Shown here one piece after another: positions 35,401-42,792 of a stretch of 64,000 bases of DNA; positions within the stretch are counted from its first letter, which is position 1; each line of letters opens with the position of its first letter. This DNA comes from an uncultured Eubacteriales bacterium. GTDB taxonomy: Bacteria > Bacillota > Clostridia > Oscillospirales > Acutalibacteraceae. The stretch lies in contig CAKSTF010000003.1 of the NCBI GenBank assembly GCA_934491515.1, positions 62,001 through 126,000 of the forward strand, written 5' to 3'. The notes under the pieces are model-generated. The model was not told the origin of the DNA. It saw only the letters and a program-made list of their open reading frames with translations, and searched no databases. The position numbers were made by a program, and so were the translations under genes.

Positions 35401-37396
35401 CGCCGCACACGCACTGCGAAACGCCGTAGAAAAGTTTTCCGTCGTCATGGAATACGGACACGCCTTCATCGGCAGTAAAGCGCTGTGCGTTTGCCGCCGC
35501 AGTTTCACCCGTAAAGTATCCTGAAGCCGTAACGCCTATCTTTGCGTTTGCACCGAGCGATTTTACGGTTATAATTCTGTCGTTCGGTATATAAAGATTT
35601 GTTTTAGCACCCGTTATAACGGGATTGCCGGAAATAGTAAGTTTTGTGTAGTTGGTAACGGACGCCATATCAAGGTTGCCCTCGATACGTCCGCCGGAAA
35701 TGTTTACTTCGCCTTGGTTCATAAACACGTTTCCGCTTCGCGGTCCGTCGCCCTTGGTGCTTATGCACTTACCGTTTCTGATAACGCCGCCGGAAATATT
35801 AAGTATACCCTTAAGCGTGGAAATGTTACCGCCTGCGTTCTGCGATACGCCGCCTTCTATAACGCCGCCCGACATATTAAAGGTAACGGCCTCGGCAACG
35901 TATATGCTGCCGCCGTTGCGGTCGGTCTGTATGTTTTTACCGCCGGATATTGTGCCGCCGTACATATTTATTACGGAGCCGCCTACCGCTTTTCCGTTTT
36001 CACTTCTGGTTTCGGTGGATATATTACCGCCGCTGCGGGTAGCCGTACCGCCCGAAATCGTACCGCCGTACATATTAAGTACGCCTCGGCTGCCTATGTA
36101 TATGTTGCCGCCGTAACCGCCGAATCCTGCATTCTGTCCCTTATCGTTGGTGTAGTAATAGGTAAGCGCAGTACCGTCCTTTATGGTGCCGCCGTACATA
36201 TTAAGTGTGCCGGCAACATGAACGCTGCCTGAGAAACCGCCGCGCAGACCTACGCTGCCGTCCTTTTTGGAATATCTTGAACCCTCTGTTTTGCCGCCGA
36301 TTACAGCGCCGCCGTACATATTAAAGGTGTTGCCCCTGTTTACCTGTACCGCCGCGCCGGTGTAATCGGACTTAACATCGCTTGAATCGATAGTGCCCGA
36401 ATACAAACTGAACGTGCCGTAGCGCACCCAAACTGCCGCGCCTTCCGCGCTTATAGCGCCGTGCGGCATAAGTTTGCCGGTTTTACCCTCGCTCATATCC
36501 ATTACGGCAAGTTCCGCGCCCTGAAAATGCAGCGAATAAAGGCGCTTGCCGCTTTTGCCGTTTACCGTGTGACCGTTAAGGTCAAGGCAGATATGCATAT
36601 CGGCTTTTATGTTGTTCTGATCAAGCAGGGTTACATCACGCTGAAGCGCGAAGTGGGAATACCTTGCCGTGGTCTTTGTGGGAACTTCGTCGTCGCGCAG
36701 CCAGCCCTTCCAAAGAACGGTCTTTTTGCAGTGCTCGCAGTATCCCTCGTAAGCCGCCGCGTTATCCTGGCGTTCGGTTATGTAAACATTTGTAAGTTTA
36801 CCCTCGCTGTTTTTAACGCCTACTATACGGTCGTCGATCTGCAGCGCCTTTACCCTGGTACCCATATCGCCGGTGTATCCGCTTACGTCAAGAATTATCG
36901 TTTTGGAATCCCACGCAACGTCCTGCTGCACGCCGTTAAGGTTAAGCGCGGAGTTTGCAACCGCGGTATTGTCCTTTACCGTTTCAATATAAAAGTTTCT
37001 GTAAACGAGTTCGTATCCCATATCGGAAACGTCTATTATATCGGTGATAATTCCCTTGCTGTCGGTTTTAAAGCCCATTACGCGCAGGTTATCAACCTCT
37101 TTTATAAGTTTGCTGCCCTTTACGCGCCTTGTAACCTTACGGCCCTGCTCGGTCGCAAAAGAAACATGGTAGTATCCGTCGTCCTTATCGGGCTGACGGG
37201 TGGTGAATCCCGTTTCGGAATTGGACAGGTATTTATCCCTGTCAATATTCCAGAACAATTCTACTTTACCCGTATTGGTGTTCTGTTCCTTGCCTGTAAC
37301 AAGTTTTACGGTAACCGCTGCCGCCGCACCGAGTACCACTACCGCGGCAAGCGCTATAATAAGCGGTTTCAAAAATCGTTTTTTACCGGTTTTCAT
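32477..37396 (-). CDS. Giant repeat-rich beta-helix surface protein
   Basis: The 1639-residue protein begins with a basic stretch and one hydrophobic segment (PLIIALAAVVVLGAAAAV, about residues 11-28) that acts as signal anchor or signal peptide. After an N-terminal domain (about 40-215) come three modules starting near residues 218, 660 and 1205. Each opens with a Cys-rich linker (CEHC; CVCGG...HTC; CICGG...HRC), then an aromatic LT-DVTL strand and a C/ALDLNGH or LCLNGH motif. A run of about 7 to 10 short turns such as LNMYGGTISGG separated by GGNIYV or GGNIST follows. This is a right-handed parallel beta-helix. No LPXTG, SLH or other wall anchor is seen at the C-terminus (ENGKLVLKKSS). Its ribosome site is AAGGAGG. 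It is co-transcribed 28 bases after the ceramidase-like lipoprotein. Adhesion or glycan binding is likely, but this is inference. Confidence 0.85.
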   Translation of the reverse strand: MKTGKKRFLKPLIIALAAVVVLGAAAAVTVKLVTGKEQNTNTGKVELFWNIDRDKYLSNSETGFTTRQPDKDDGYYHVSFATEQGRKVTRRVKGSKLIKEVDNLRVMGFKTDSKGIITDIIDVSDMGYELVYRNFYIETVKDNTAVANSALNLNGVQQDVAWDSKTIILDVSGYTGDMGTRVKALQIDDRIVGVKNSEGKLTNVYITERQDNAAAYEGYCEHCKKTVLWKGWLRDDEVPTKTTARYSHFALQRDVTLLDQNNIKADMHICLDLNGHTVNGKSGKRLYSLHFQGAELAVMDMSEGKTGKLMPHGAISAEGAAVWVRYGTFSLYSGTIDSSDVKSDYTGAAVQVNRGNTFNMYGGAVIGGKTEGSRYSKKDGSVGLRGGFSGSVHVAGTLNMYGGTIKDGTALTYYYTNDKGQNAGFGGYGGNIYIGSRGVLNMYGGTISGGTATRSGGNISTETRSENGKAVGGSVINMYGGTISGGKNIQTDRNGGSIYVAEAVTFNMSGGVIEGGVSQNAGGNISTLKGILNISGGVIRNGKCISTKGDGPRSGNVFMNQGEVNISGGRIEGNLDMASVTNYTKLTISGNPVITGAKTNLYIPNDRIITVKSLGANAKIGVTASGYFTGETAAANAQRFTADEGVSVFHDDGKLFYGVSQCVCGGTNPEHHTCKNVPFRPWRYATSLPGSGNWYLTTDVKTTSQRGFSSAVTAALDLNGHNITTANGNRTHMLNHKNASFTLLDSKGGARITLDKDSKDEGALIHINQGTLNIYGGTLSGNGYSTSHKSGGLVRIVKGANLNMYGGSIENGKANAGGNIYLSGTMNLYGGTVKNGEILATSTTSYGGNIYMGSYAVLNMYGGTISGGKSNRGGGNISGETRNVNGKVVGGAVVNMSGGTIEKGSTKVFGGNIYVVAGVELNMSGGTIKDGVCDANGGNIFVNNNGILNVTGGTVSGGTAKGSARGGNIHVAAAEATISDAAIKDGTAGYGGNINLGAGGKITLKNCTVLGGTANIIAGNVSVGGTLTAEDTEFTGGTAAGGGGNFNNTATMTLKNCKVTGGVSKNSGTQGGNIRNFGTLTLENTVVNGGKAPLGGGVFYGNNNGNTFTVTGTTEIKNNEGGNLYLNGNTKPIAVKGLKNAECIGLTPRVNGVFAEIKAKDEAELDTLYAYKDFFKSDVEGVRIICSLDYDKLTATFQTAAADAHIHCICGGTLTNGQKLANGKIHRCSDIVWTKWEGSEESEAPITNTGYWYLDKDLTLTKQQSIAKDAKISLCLNGHDVVQNNPSSRIYSLHNTGAGLALTNCSADPEKGQLYQKDAVKTTENRLVWVRYGTFDLWAGKINAKDVTNAKYGSAVGSEKGTVFNMYGGKITGGKVTTNGATLYLRGTLNMLGGVIENGNSTTGSTGYAGNVYIGSTGVMNMYGGTITGGKASRHGGNISTETNSAGTGGAVLNMYGGTIEKGNAGVNGGNILVAKAVKFTMYGGTVSDGTAQGCGGNIATNPGGIIEIKGGTVKNGKAVQNSDYGRRSQNIFCNAGTIKMSGGTVEGYTELMGAFSAEFSGKANISGKQYNLFVPNGGKITLGTLEKGAALGINSGASADTIIISDSCQKDAADFVTSDKSGYKIAVENGKLVLKKSS
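32750..36370 (-). repeat. Coding DNA repeats of the beta-helix turns
   Basis: Within the giant gene, units resembling ccgccgtacatattaa (encoding xNMYGG) and accgccc/gttaccgccg (encoding GGN) recur more than twenty times at irregular spacing. They are open-frame protein repeats, not a CRISPR array. They could allow length change by recombination. Confidence 0.8.
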
Positions 37397-37424
37397 TGCA
37401 TTACCTCCTTATTGCAGTGTAACA

Positions 37425-38855
37425 CTAACCTTTAAGAGAACCGAGCATCGAAATAAATTCCTTTGCTACCTGTTCCGCCGTGCCCTTTATGTATCTTGAA
37501 GTGTCCGCTTCGTAGCATTTGTTATCGTAAGAATAGTCTGCGGGAATATATCCCCTGTGTCCTGCAAAATATCCTATTATAAAGGTCATCTTATACGGGG
37601 ATTTTTCCCTTATTTCCATGCCGTTTACGTCAAACATCTCGTAAGGCGCGCCTATAAATGAAAGGTCGCCTATTTTTGCTGCGGAAATATCAAAGTTTTC
37701 GGTTTTCGGCAGTTTGGCACGTTCAAGAATGCCGGTTGCGTGATACTGCGAATGCAGGCCGAGTTTCTTCGCTTCCGCTTTTGCCTGCGAGAAATCGTTT
37801 GTGGAAGTCCAAACAACGTTAACCACGGTAGCCGCCTGCACGAGCGAATCTTCGGTATGGTTTATATCGGCGGTAATTGATTTTTTGCTTACAACAATAT
37901 TACCGCTTTTTGCCTCTTTAAGATTTTTAAGCGCCGTAGACGCCTTTTCGGCAAGTTCCTTGCCGTACTGGCGGTAATCCCTGGTGGGCGTTTCGCTTGT
38001 TATCTCACTTCGCGGATTTATGTTGCCCGAAGCGCCCTGATAATAGATGCAGTGAACATCGTTCATTTCTTCCATATTATCGCGGAAAATCCCCACAAGG
38101 TCAGCCGAAACATCGCATTCGGTGTCGCCGCAGTTCATCGTGGGATGAACCTGGAAATTGGTCATAAGTATGTCTTTACCGTCTTTCCTTTCAAGCCTTA
38201 CAAGGCGCATTTCGTGGTCGGCTTCGGTTTCGTGGCGAACTATGCCGCTTGAATAATCGCCGAAGTTATCGCCCGCATATGTACCGTCCTTGCAAAGGTA
38301 GTGACGAACAAAGTTATACCCCGTAATGGTGGTTGTACCCATATATATTTTTGCGCTTTTAAGGTCCGCTATGGATTGCTTTACGGCGTCAACCATCCAG
38401 TTTATAAATGCCGAGTTGTACCTTATTACACTGGATATCTTTGTGTTGCCGGTATCGGGCGCCGAATGCGTATGCGTTGCGGAAATAAATATGTGATCCT
38501 CAGGCAGGCCCGTTTCCTCGCTTATTTTTTTAAGCGCCACATCGGATATTACCTTTTGAATTTTAACGTTATCGCACACAAGCGTTGCAAGAACATCGCC
38601 GTTTTCATCGGCAAACGCAACCGCGTTTATATATATAGGATCGATATATCCCGTTGACATTCGTCTTTCGGTGTTGCCGAGTCCCGCAAGCGGAACGGAT
38701 TCGTCGGGCACAATTTCAACCCTTGCAAATCCGGCACGAAAATCGCCCTTCCCGACAGAAGCCGCGATGGTTTTTCCGCTGTTTGCTTTTTTACCGCAAG
38801 AACACAGTGTTAACACAAACGTCAGCGATAAAAATAACGAAATTATCTTTTTCAT
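37425..38855 (-). CDS. Neutral/alkaline ceramidase-like lipoprotein
   Basis: The 476-residue protein has a lipoprotein signal (KKIISLFLSLTFVLTLCSCG), with a cysteine near residue 18-20 for lipid attachment. Family motifs of the neutral ceramidase N-terminal domain are present: AGFARVEIVPDESVPLAG, FISATHTHSAPDTG near residue 125 (zinc histidines), FQVHPTMNC near 235 and YFAGHRGYIPADYSYD near 430. The catalytic serine segment of true ceramidases (GDxSPN) reads SGNINPR here, so the nucleophile seems replaced by Asn. Hydrolysis of ceramide should not be assumed; another amidase or a related activity on a surface glycolipid or glycan is possible. It is the first gene of the operon ending in the beta-helix protein. 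Confidence 0.82.
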   Translation of the reverse strand: MKKIISLFLSLTFVLTLCSCGKKANSGKTIAASVGKGDFRAGFARVEIVPDESVPLAGLGNTERRMSTGYIDPIYINAVAFADENGDVLATLVCDNVKIQKVISDVALKKISEETGLPEDHIFISATHTHSAPDTGNTKISSVIRYNSAFINWMVDAVKQSIADLKSAKIYMGTTTITGYNFVRHYLCKDGTYAGDNFGDYSSGIVRHETEADHEMRLVRLERKDGKDILMTNFQVHPTMNCGDTECDVSADLVGIFRDNMEEMNDVHCIYYQGASGNINPRSEITSETPTRDYRQYGKELAEKASTALKNLKEAKSGNIVVSKKSITADINHTEDSLVQAATVVNVVWTSTNDFSQAKAEAKKLGLHSQYHATGILERAKLPKTENFDISAAKIGDLSFIGAPYEMFDVNGMEIREKSPYKMTFIIGYFAGHRGYIPADYSYDNKCYEADTSRYIKGTAEQVAKEFISMLGSLKG

Positions 38856-38917
38856 AGTCTACCACCTTAAGGTTAAAGTAAAAACGGTTTTTAAGCGCAA
38901 TTATCCCGTCTGTAATT

Positions 38918-38946
38918 ATTTTAAGACAGCCAAAACGCTTTTTCAA
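38918..38946 (-). promoter_or_regulatory. Promoter of the ceramidase-like/beta-helix operon
   Basis: On the minus strand: TTGAAA (38946-38941), 17 bases, TAAAAT (38923-38918). It lies in the 220-base divergent region shared with the AraC gene. Confidence 0.75.
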
Positions 38947-39077
38947 TACGTTGCTGACATTTTGACTGTTTCTTTTCGCGATATGGCTTTTTAGCACAGC
39001 AATTTATGGGTGCAATGTAAAAATTTTGTGTTATTATATACAATACAGACAAAAAGTAATCTCGGGTGGTGAGTTAT

Positions 39078-39863
39078 TTGAATTTTGTTTTTGAAAAAAA
39101 GTCCGATATATATTTCCATGTGCGGCACAAACTTTTTGCACGTCCTTGTATGCATCACGCAATTGAAATACTTTTCTTAAAAAAGGGATCGCTTACGTTA
39201 AATATAGACGAAACCGCTTATAAAGTTTACGCCGGCGATATTGCGGTGATTTTTCCGGACCTTATACATTCAATACCCGAATACGAGGACACGGAAGGGT
39301 ACCTGCTTATCGTTCCCATGGACATATTGAAGCCTTACGGAAACACACTGTCCCTTAAAAGACCTGTTTTTCCGATAATAAGGGGTCCGGACGCCGATAC
39401 GGAAGTTTTGTCTGCTCTTTTTGATCTGTATTTTAAAGAGTTTGAAACTGCCGACAACGCCTACAAAATATCCTTTGCAAGGACCATTGTTGGCAAGGCG
39501 CTGAGTTACCTTTATTTTGAGGACGCCGTTATAAGGCACGACGAAAAGATAGAAGAAGCGCTTTCCTACATCCACGACCATTACGCGGAAAATCCTTCCC
39601 GCACGAAAATCGCCAGGGTGTTGGGACTTAATGAAAACTACGTTTCGCATCTTTTCTGCGAAAAACTGCATTGCTCGTTCCACCAGTATATAAGGTCGAT
39701 ACAGTTGCAGAACGCAGCGGAAATGCTTATAAACAGCGACTTTTCGATAAACGAAATTGCGGAAAGCAACGGTTTTAAATCCATGCGGAGTTTTAACCGT
39801 AACTTTATATCAAAATATGAAATGACGCCGCGCGAATACAGAAGACGCGCAGTGAAAACTTAA
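39078..39863 (+). CDS. AraC-family regulator with cupin sensor domain
   Basis: The N-terminal half (about residues 1-140) is an AraC-type cupin with HHAIEILFLKKGSLTLNID and AGDIAVIFPDLIHSIPEY. The C-terminal ~100 residues hold the two helix-turn-helix motifs: SRTKIARVLGLNENYVSHLF and INEIAESNGFKSMRSFNRNF, followed by the YEMTPREYRR signature. This type usually activates nearby sugar-use genes when a ligand binds the cupin. Start choice: GTG at 39066 and 39069 are open but have no ribosome site; the TTG at 39078 sits 4-8 bases after GGTGGTGAG and is preferred with moderate certainty. It is 15 bases upstream of the first GH28-like gene, so it probably forms an operon with both. Confidence 0.9.
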   Translation: MNFVFEKKSDIYFHVRHKLFARPCMHHAIEILFLKKGSLTLNIDETAYKVYAGDIAVIFPDLIHSIPEYEDTEGYLLIVPMDILKPYGNTLSLKRPVFPIIRGPDADTEVLSALFDLYFKEFETADNAYKISFARTIVGKALSYLYFEDAVIRHDEKIEEALSYIHDHYAENPSRTKIARVLGLNENYVSHLFCEKLHCSFHQYIRSIQLQNAAEMLINSDFSINEIAESNGFKSMRSFNRNFISKYEMTPREYRRRAVKT

Positions 39864-39878
39864 CGGAGGGAAATTTTT

Positions 39879-41261
39879 ATGAACTGTATTTACGCTGATG
39901 ACAGCCGATTTATGAAAGACAGCGACAGCGAAATTATTCAGGCTGCGGTGGATTACGCCGTGGAAAGCGGAGTGCGCGAAGTGGTTATACCGCGTGTAAA
40001 TCCGCGCACGGGTGAAGAGGTTTGGAACATTGAAAAAGCCATACTTCTGCCAAGCGACATACTTGTTATAATTGACAACGCCCACCTGCGTATGGCAGAC
40101 GGTGTGTTTGACAATATGTTCCGAAACAAGATCGTTCACACCGAAGAGGAACACTATATCGAAAACGAACAGCACGATATACGCATAAAGGGTCTCGGCA
40201 GCGCCACCATAGACGGCGGCAAGTTAAACGGTCTTTGTGAACAATCGCACCGCGACGAACCCGGAAAACATCCGCCGATGACGGTAAACCTGCTTGTATT
40301 CTTCAGCAATGTAAGAAACTTTGAAATAAGCGGAATACATTTTGTAAATTCGCGTTGGTGGGCGCTTTGCTTCTTCTATTGCAGAATGGGTCACCTGCAC
40401 AACCTTTGTTTTTCAAATCACGGCACTATGGAAAATCAGGACGGTATAGACCTTAGGGTAGGCTGCAACCAGATAATAATAGAAAACATTACGGGCATCA
40501 CGGGCGACGATACGATAGCCCTTACCGCTATCCCCCTAACCTATACCCAGAAATGCCGCGAGGTAAAGGGCAAGGACTGGGATATCCATGACGTTATTAT
40601 AAGGAACGTAATTTCCTCCTCCCACGGCTGCGGAATCGTACGCCTTTTGTGCGAGGACGGCGCAAAAGTATACTCGGTTATTGCAGAGAACATACTTGAT
40701 ACTGCAAGAAGTATAAACGGCGCTTCCTTTATTATCGGCGACCGCTCGGACTTCTTCGCAAGAGAAAAGGGCGTCCAGATGGGCGATATGAAAGATATTA
40801 CCATCCGCAACGTACGCACCTGCGCCCACAAGGGAATAAGCCTTGCAGGACCGTGCGAAAATATGCTTATAGAAAACTTTTCGATTTTCGGCAAGTGCAA
40901 CACCGGCATACTTTTCCATGAAAACTTCAAGGCCTCTAACGTTACGATAAGAAACTTTGTGTACGATCCGTATCCCGATTACGCCGACTGCCTTTTTAAG
41001 TGCAAATGCGGCGCCGACGCATTTGAGGATATGAAAGCCGTAACATTCCGTTCAAAGTCGCTTAACTACGTTTTCCGCGGTTCGCAGTTCCCTGTTGAAG
41101 ACTTCAGATACGAAGAACCCAAAGAGGGCTTTGCGACCGAAGATTTCGGAAAACCGATCTCTTCTTACGGCAGATATTTCCGTTATTTCTGCGGCGAGGA
41201 AATAACCTGCAGACCCAAAGACAACCGCTTTGACGGCACTATTGAGGAGGACGACATTTAA
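39879..41261 (+). CDS. GH28-like (polygalacturonase-fold) beta-helix protein, copy 1
   Basis: This 460-residue right-handed beta-helix protein has no signal peptide, so it is probably cytoplasmic. GH28 hallmarks are present: NQDGIDLRVG near residue 187 (NTD motif), TGDDTIALT near 208 (the catalytic DD motif) and SSSHGCGIV near 245 (HG motif). The downstream RIK motif is altered to VRLLCEDG. This suggests an exo-acting or intracellular pectin-type or related uronic-acid glycosidase, or a divergent hydrolase for another sugar. The stop codon shares one base with the next start (TAATG). The ribosome site is GGAGGG. Confidence 0.82.
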   Translation: MNCIYADDSRFMKDSDSEIIQAAVDYAVESGVREVVIPRVNPRTGEEVWNIEKAILLPSDILVIIDNAHLRMADGVFDNMFRNKIVHTEEEHYIENEQHDIRIKGLGSATIDGGKLNGLCEQSHRDEPGKHPPMTVNLLVFFSNVRNFEISGIHFVNSRWWALCFFYCRMGHLHNLCFSNHGTMENQDGIDLRVGCNQIIIENITGITGDDTIALTAIPLTYTQKCREVKGKDWDIHDVIIRNVISSSHGCGIVRLLCEDGAKVYSVIAENILDTARSINGASFIIGDRSDFFAREKGVQMGDMKDITIRNVRTCAHKGISLAGPCENMLIENFSIFGKCNTGILFHENFKASNVTIRNFVYDPYPDYADCLFKCKCGADAFEDMKAVTFRSKSLNYVFRGSQFPVEDFRYEEPKEGFATEDFGKPISSYGRYFRYFCGEEITCRPKDNRFDGTIEEDDI

Positions 41262-42643
41262 TGTGCACACAAATTTCGGCATCACAAAAAGAGTTTTTTG
41301 CGGAAGGCGACGCGCAAACCATACAGAACGCCGTTGATTACGCAAAAAAAACGGGTACAAACCGTGTTGTAATTCCGCGTTTTAACGCAAGAACGGGTGA
41401 AAATATATGGAACATCGAAAAAGCGGTTTTGCTGCCTTCGGATATAACGATTATAATAGAGGACGCCCACTTAAGGCTTTGCGAAGGCATTTTTGATAAC
41501 ATTTTCAGAAACGAAAACTGCCTTACCACTAAGGGCAACACCATGGCGGGCGAGCAGCACAACATAAACATTATCGGCAGCGGCAACGCTTTGCTTGACG
41601 GCGGACTGCACAACGGACTTGTAGAACAGATGCACCGCGACAACCCGGAAAAGTATCCGAGACTCAGCGTAAACCTGCTTATATTCCTGCACAATGTGCG
41701 CGATTTCCGCATTTCGGGTCTTTACATAAAAGAATCACGTTGGTGGAGTATCTGCTGCATATACTGCCGCTACGGCAAAATTTCCGATATTGACTTTGAA
41801 ATGCACGCCACAAGCGAAAATCAGGACGGCATAGACCTGCGAATAGGCTGCGAATACATAACCATAGAAAACATAACGGGTATGACGGGCGACGACACGG
41901 TAGCCCTTACCGCGCTTCCCTTTGACGATTTAGTACCCGAAACCGCGCTCCATGTAGAGGGCAAGTCCTTTGACATACACGATGTAAACATAAGGAACAT
42001 AACATCTTCCACGCACGGCTGCTATCTTATAAGATTTTTGTGCGAGGACGGCGCAAAGGAATACAACATAACGGTAGAAAACGTACACGATACCGGCAAA
42101 ACGATATCCGGTGCGGTAATAACTTTCGGTATGGCAAACACTTATTTTGTAAAAGACCATCCGCGCCGCATGGGCGATTTCAGAAACGTTACGCTGCGTA
42201 ACATTTCCACAAATGCGCAGCGCGGCATAGTATTTAACGAACCTATGCAGGATGTATTCCTTGAAAACTTCCAGACATACGGCAGAAACGAAGTGGGCGT
42301 TACCTTTACAAGAAGTTTCTCCTGCGACAACGTTGTTTTGCGCAATGTGTCGCTTCGTTCAAACGAAGACACGTTTAACGCCGCAATCAATTCCACAAAA
42401 GACTTTTTGCCGGAAGAACTTAAGGGATTAAGGTTTGAAAACATACGCGTAGGAAAACCCGGTTACCTTTACAGAAGGTATAATTTTGATATTAAAGATA
42501 TTGTTTACGACGGTGTAAGCGAGGGTATCTTCTCGGGCGACAGCGCGACGCTTGACTCGGCGTACGGCAGATATCACAAATTCTCTCTCGGTCAGGAAAT
42601 AACAAACCGTCCGAAGGACAGCCGCGTAGACGCGAAGAAATAA
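41261..42643 (+). CDS. GH28-like beta-helix protein, copy 2 (tandem paralogue)
   Basis: The 460 residues are the same length as the preceding gene and plainly similar along the whole sequence (e.g. VIPRFNARTGENIWNIEKAV against VIPRVNPRTGEEVWNIEKAI; NQDGIDLRIG; TGDDTVALT; SSTHGCYLI). The two arose by tandem duplication and then diverged in the C-terminal third. The same GH28 motif set is present with the altered RFLCEDG after the His motif. It also has no signal peptide. It is translationally coupled to copy 1 and followed by a strong terminator. Two non-identical copies suggest either different linkages or a heteromeric enzyme. Confidence 0.82.
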   Translation: MCTQISASQKEFFAEGDAQTIQNAVDYAKKTGTNRVVIPRFNARTGENIWNIEKAVLLPSDITIIIEDAHLRLCEGIFDNIFRNENCLTTKGNTMAGEQHNINIIGSGNALLDGGLHNGLVEQMHRDNPEKYPRLSVNLLIFLHNVRDFRISGLYIKESRWWSICCIYCRYGKISDIDFEMHATSENQDGIDLRIGCEYITIENITGMTGDDTVALTALPFDDLVPETALHVEGKSFDIHDVNIRNITSSTHGCYLIRFLCEDGAKEYNITVENVHDTGKTISGAVITFGMANTYFVKDHPRRMGDFRNVTLRNISTNAQRGIVFNEPMQDVFLENFQTYGRNEVGVTFTRSFSCDNVVLRNVSLRSNEDTFNAAINSTKDFLPEELKGLRFENIRVGKPGYLYRRYNFDIKDIVYDGVSEGIFSGDSATLDSAYGRYHKFSLGQEITNRPKDSRVDAKK

Positions 42644-42668
42644 ACCGTTCGCAACTATCTGATAAACT

Positions 42669-42694
42669 GAGCGTGCCGAAGAATCGGCACGCTC
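42669..42694 (+). terminator. Terminator of the AraC-GH28 operon
   Basis: An 11-bp stem GAGCGTGCCGA / TCGGCACGCTC with a 4-base loop; outer GATAAA/TTTATC bases extend it. Confidence 0.8.
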
Positions 42695-42707
42695 GATTTA
42701 TCACCAT

Positions 42708-42747
42708 AAAGAAAGGGAGCGCCCCATAAGGAGCGCTCCCTTTCTTT
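42708..42747 (-). terminator. Second hairpin, probably terminator of the SPOCS/LysM gene
   Basis: A 15-bp perfect stem (AAAGAAAGGGAGCGC and its complement) with a 10-base loop; T-rich on both strands. It lies between the converging GH28 copy 2 and SPOCS/LysM genes. Confidence 0.7.
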
Positions 42748-42792
42748 ATTACATCAGAAGAGAAAAAAGTGTTTTTAAAATTTTCGTTTTTC

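Noticed and set aside
32750..36370. Regular short repeats looking like a CRISPR array
   Set aside because: The units are in frame, of uneven spacing and imperfect, and encode beta-helix turns; there are no unique spacers and no cas genes.
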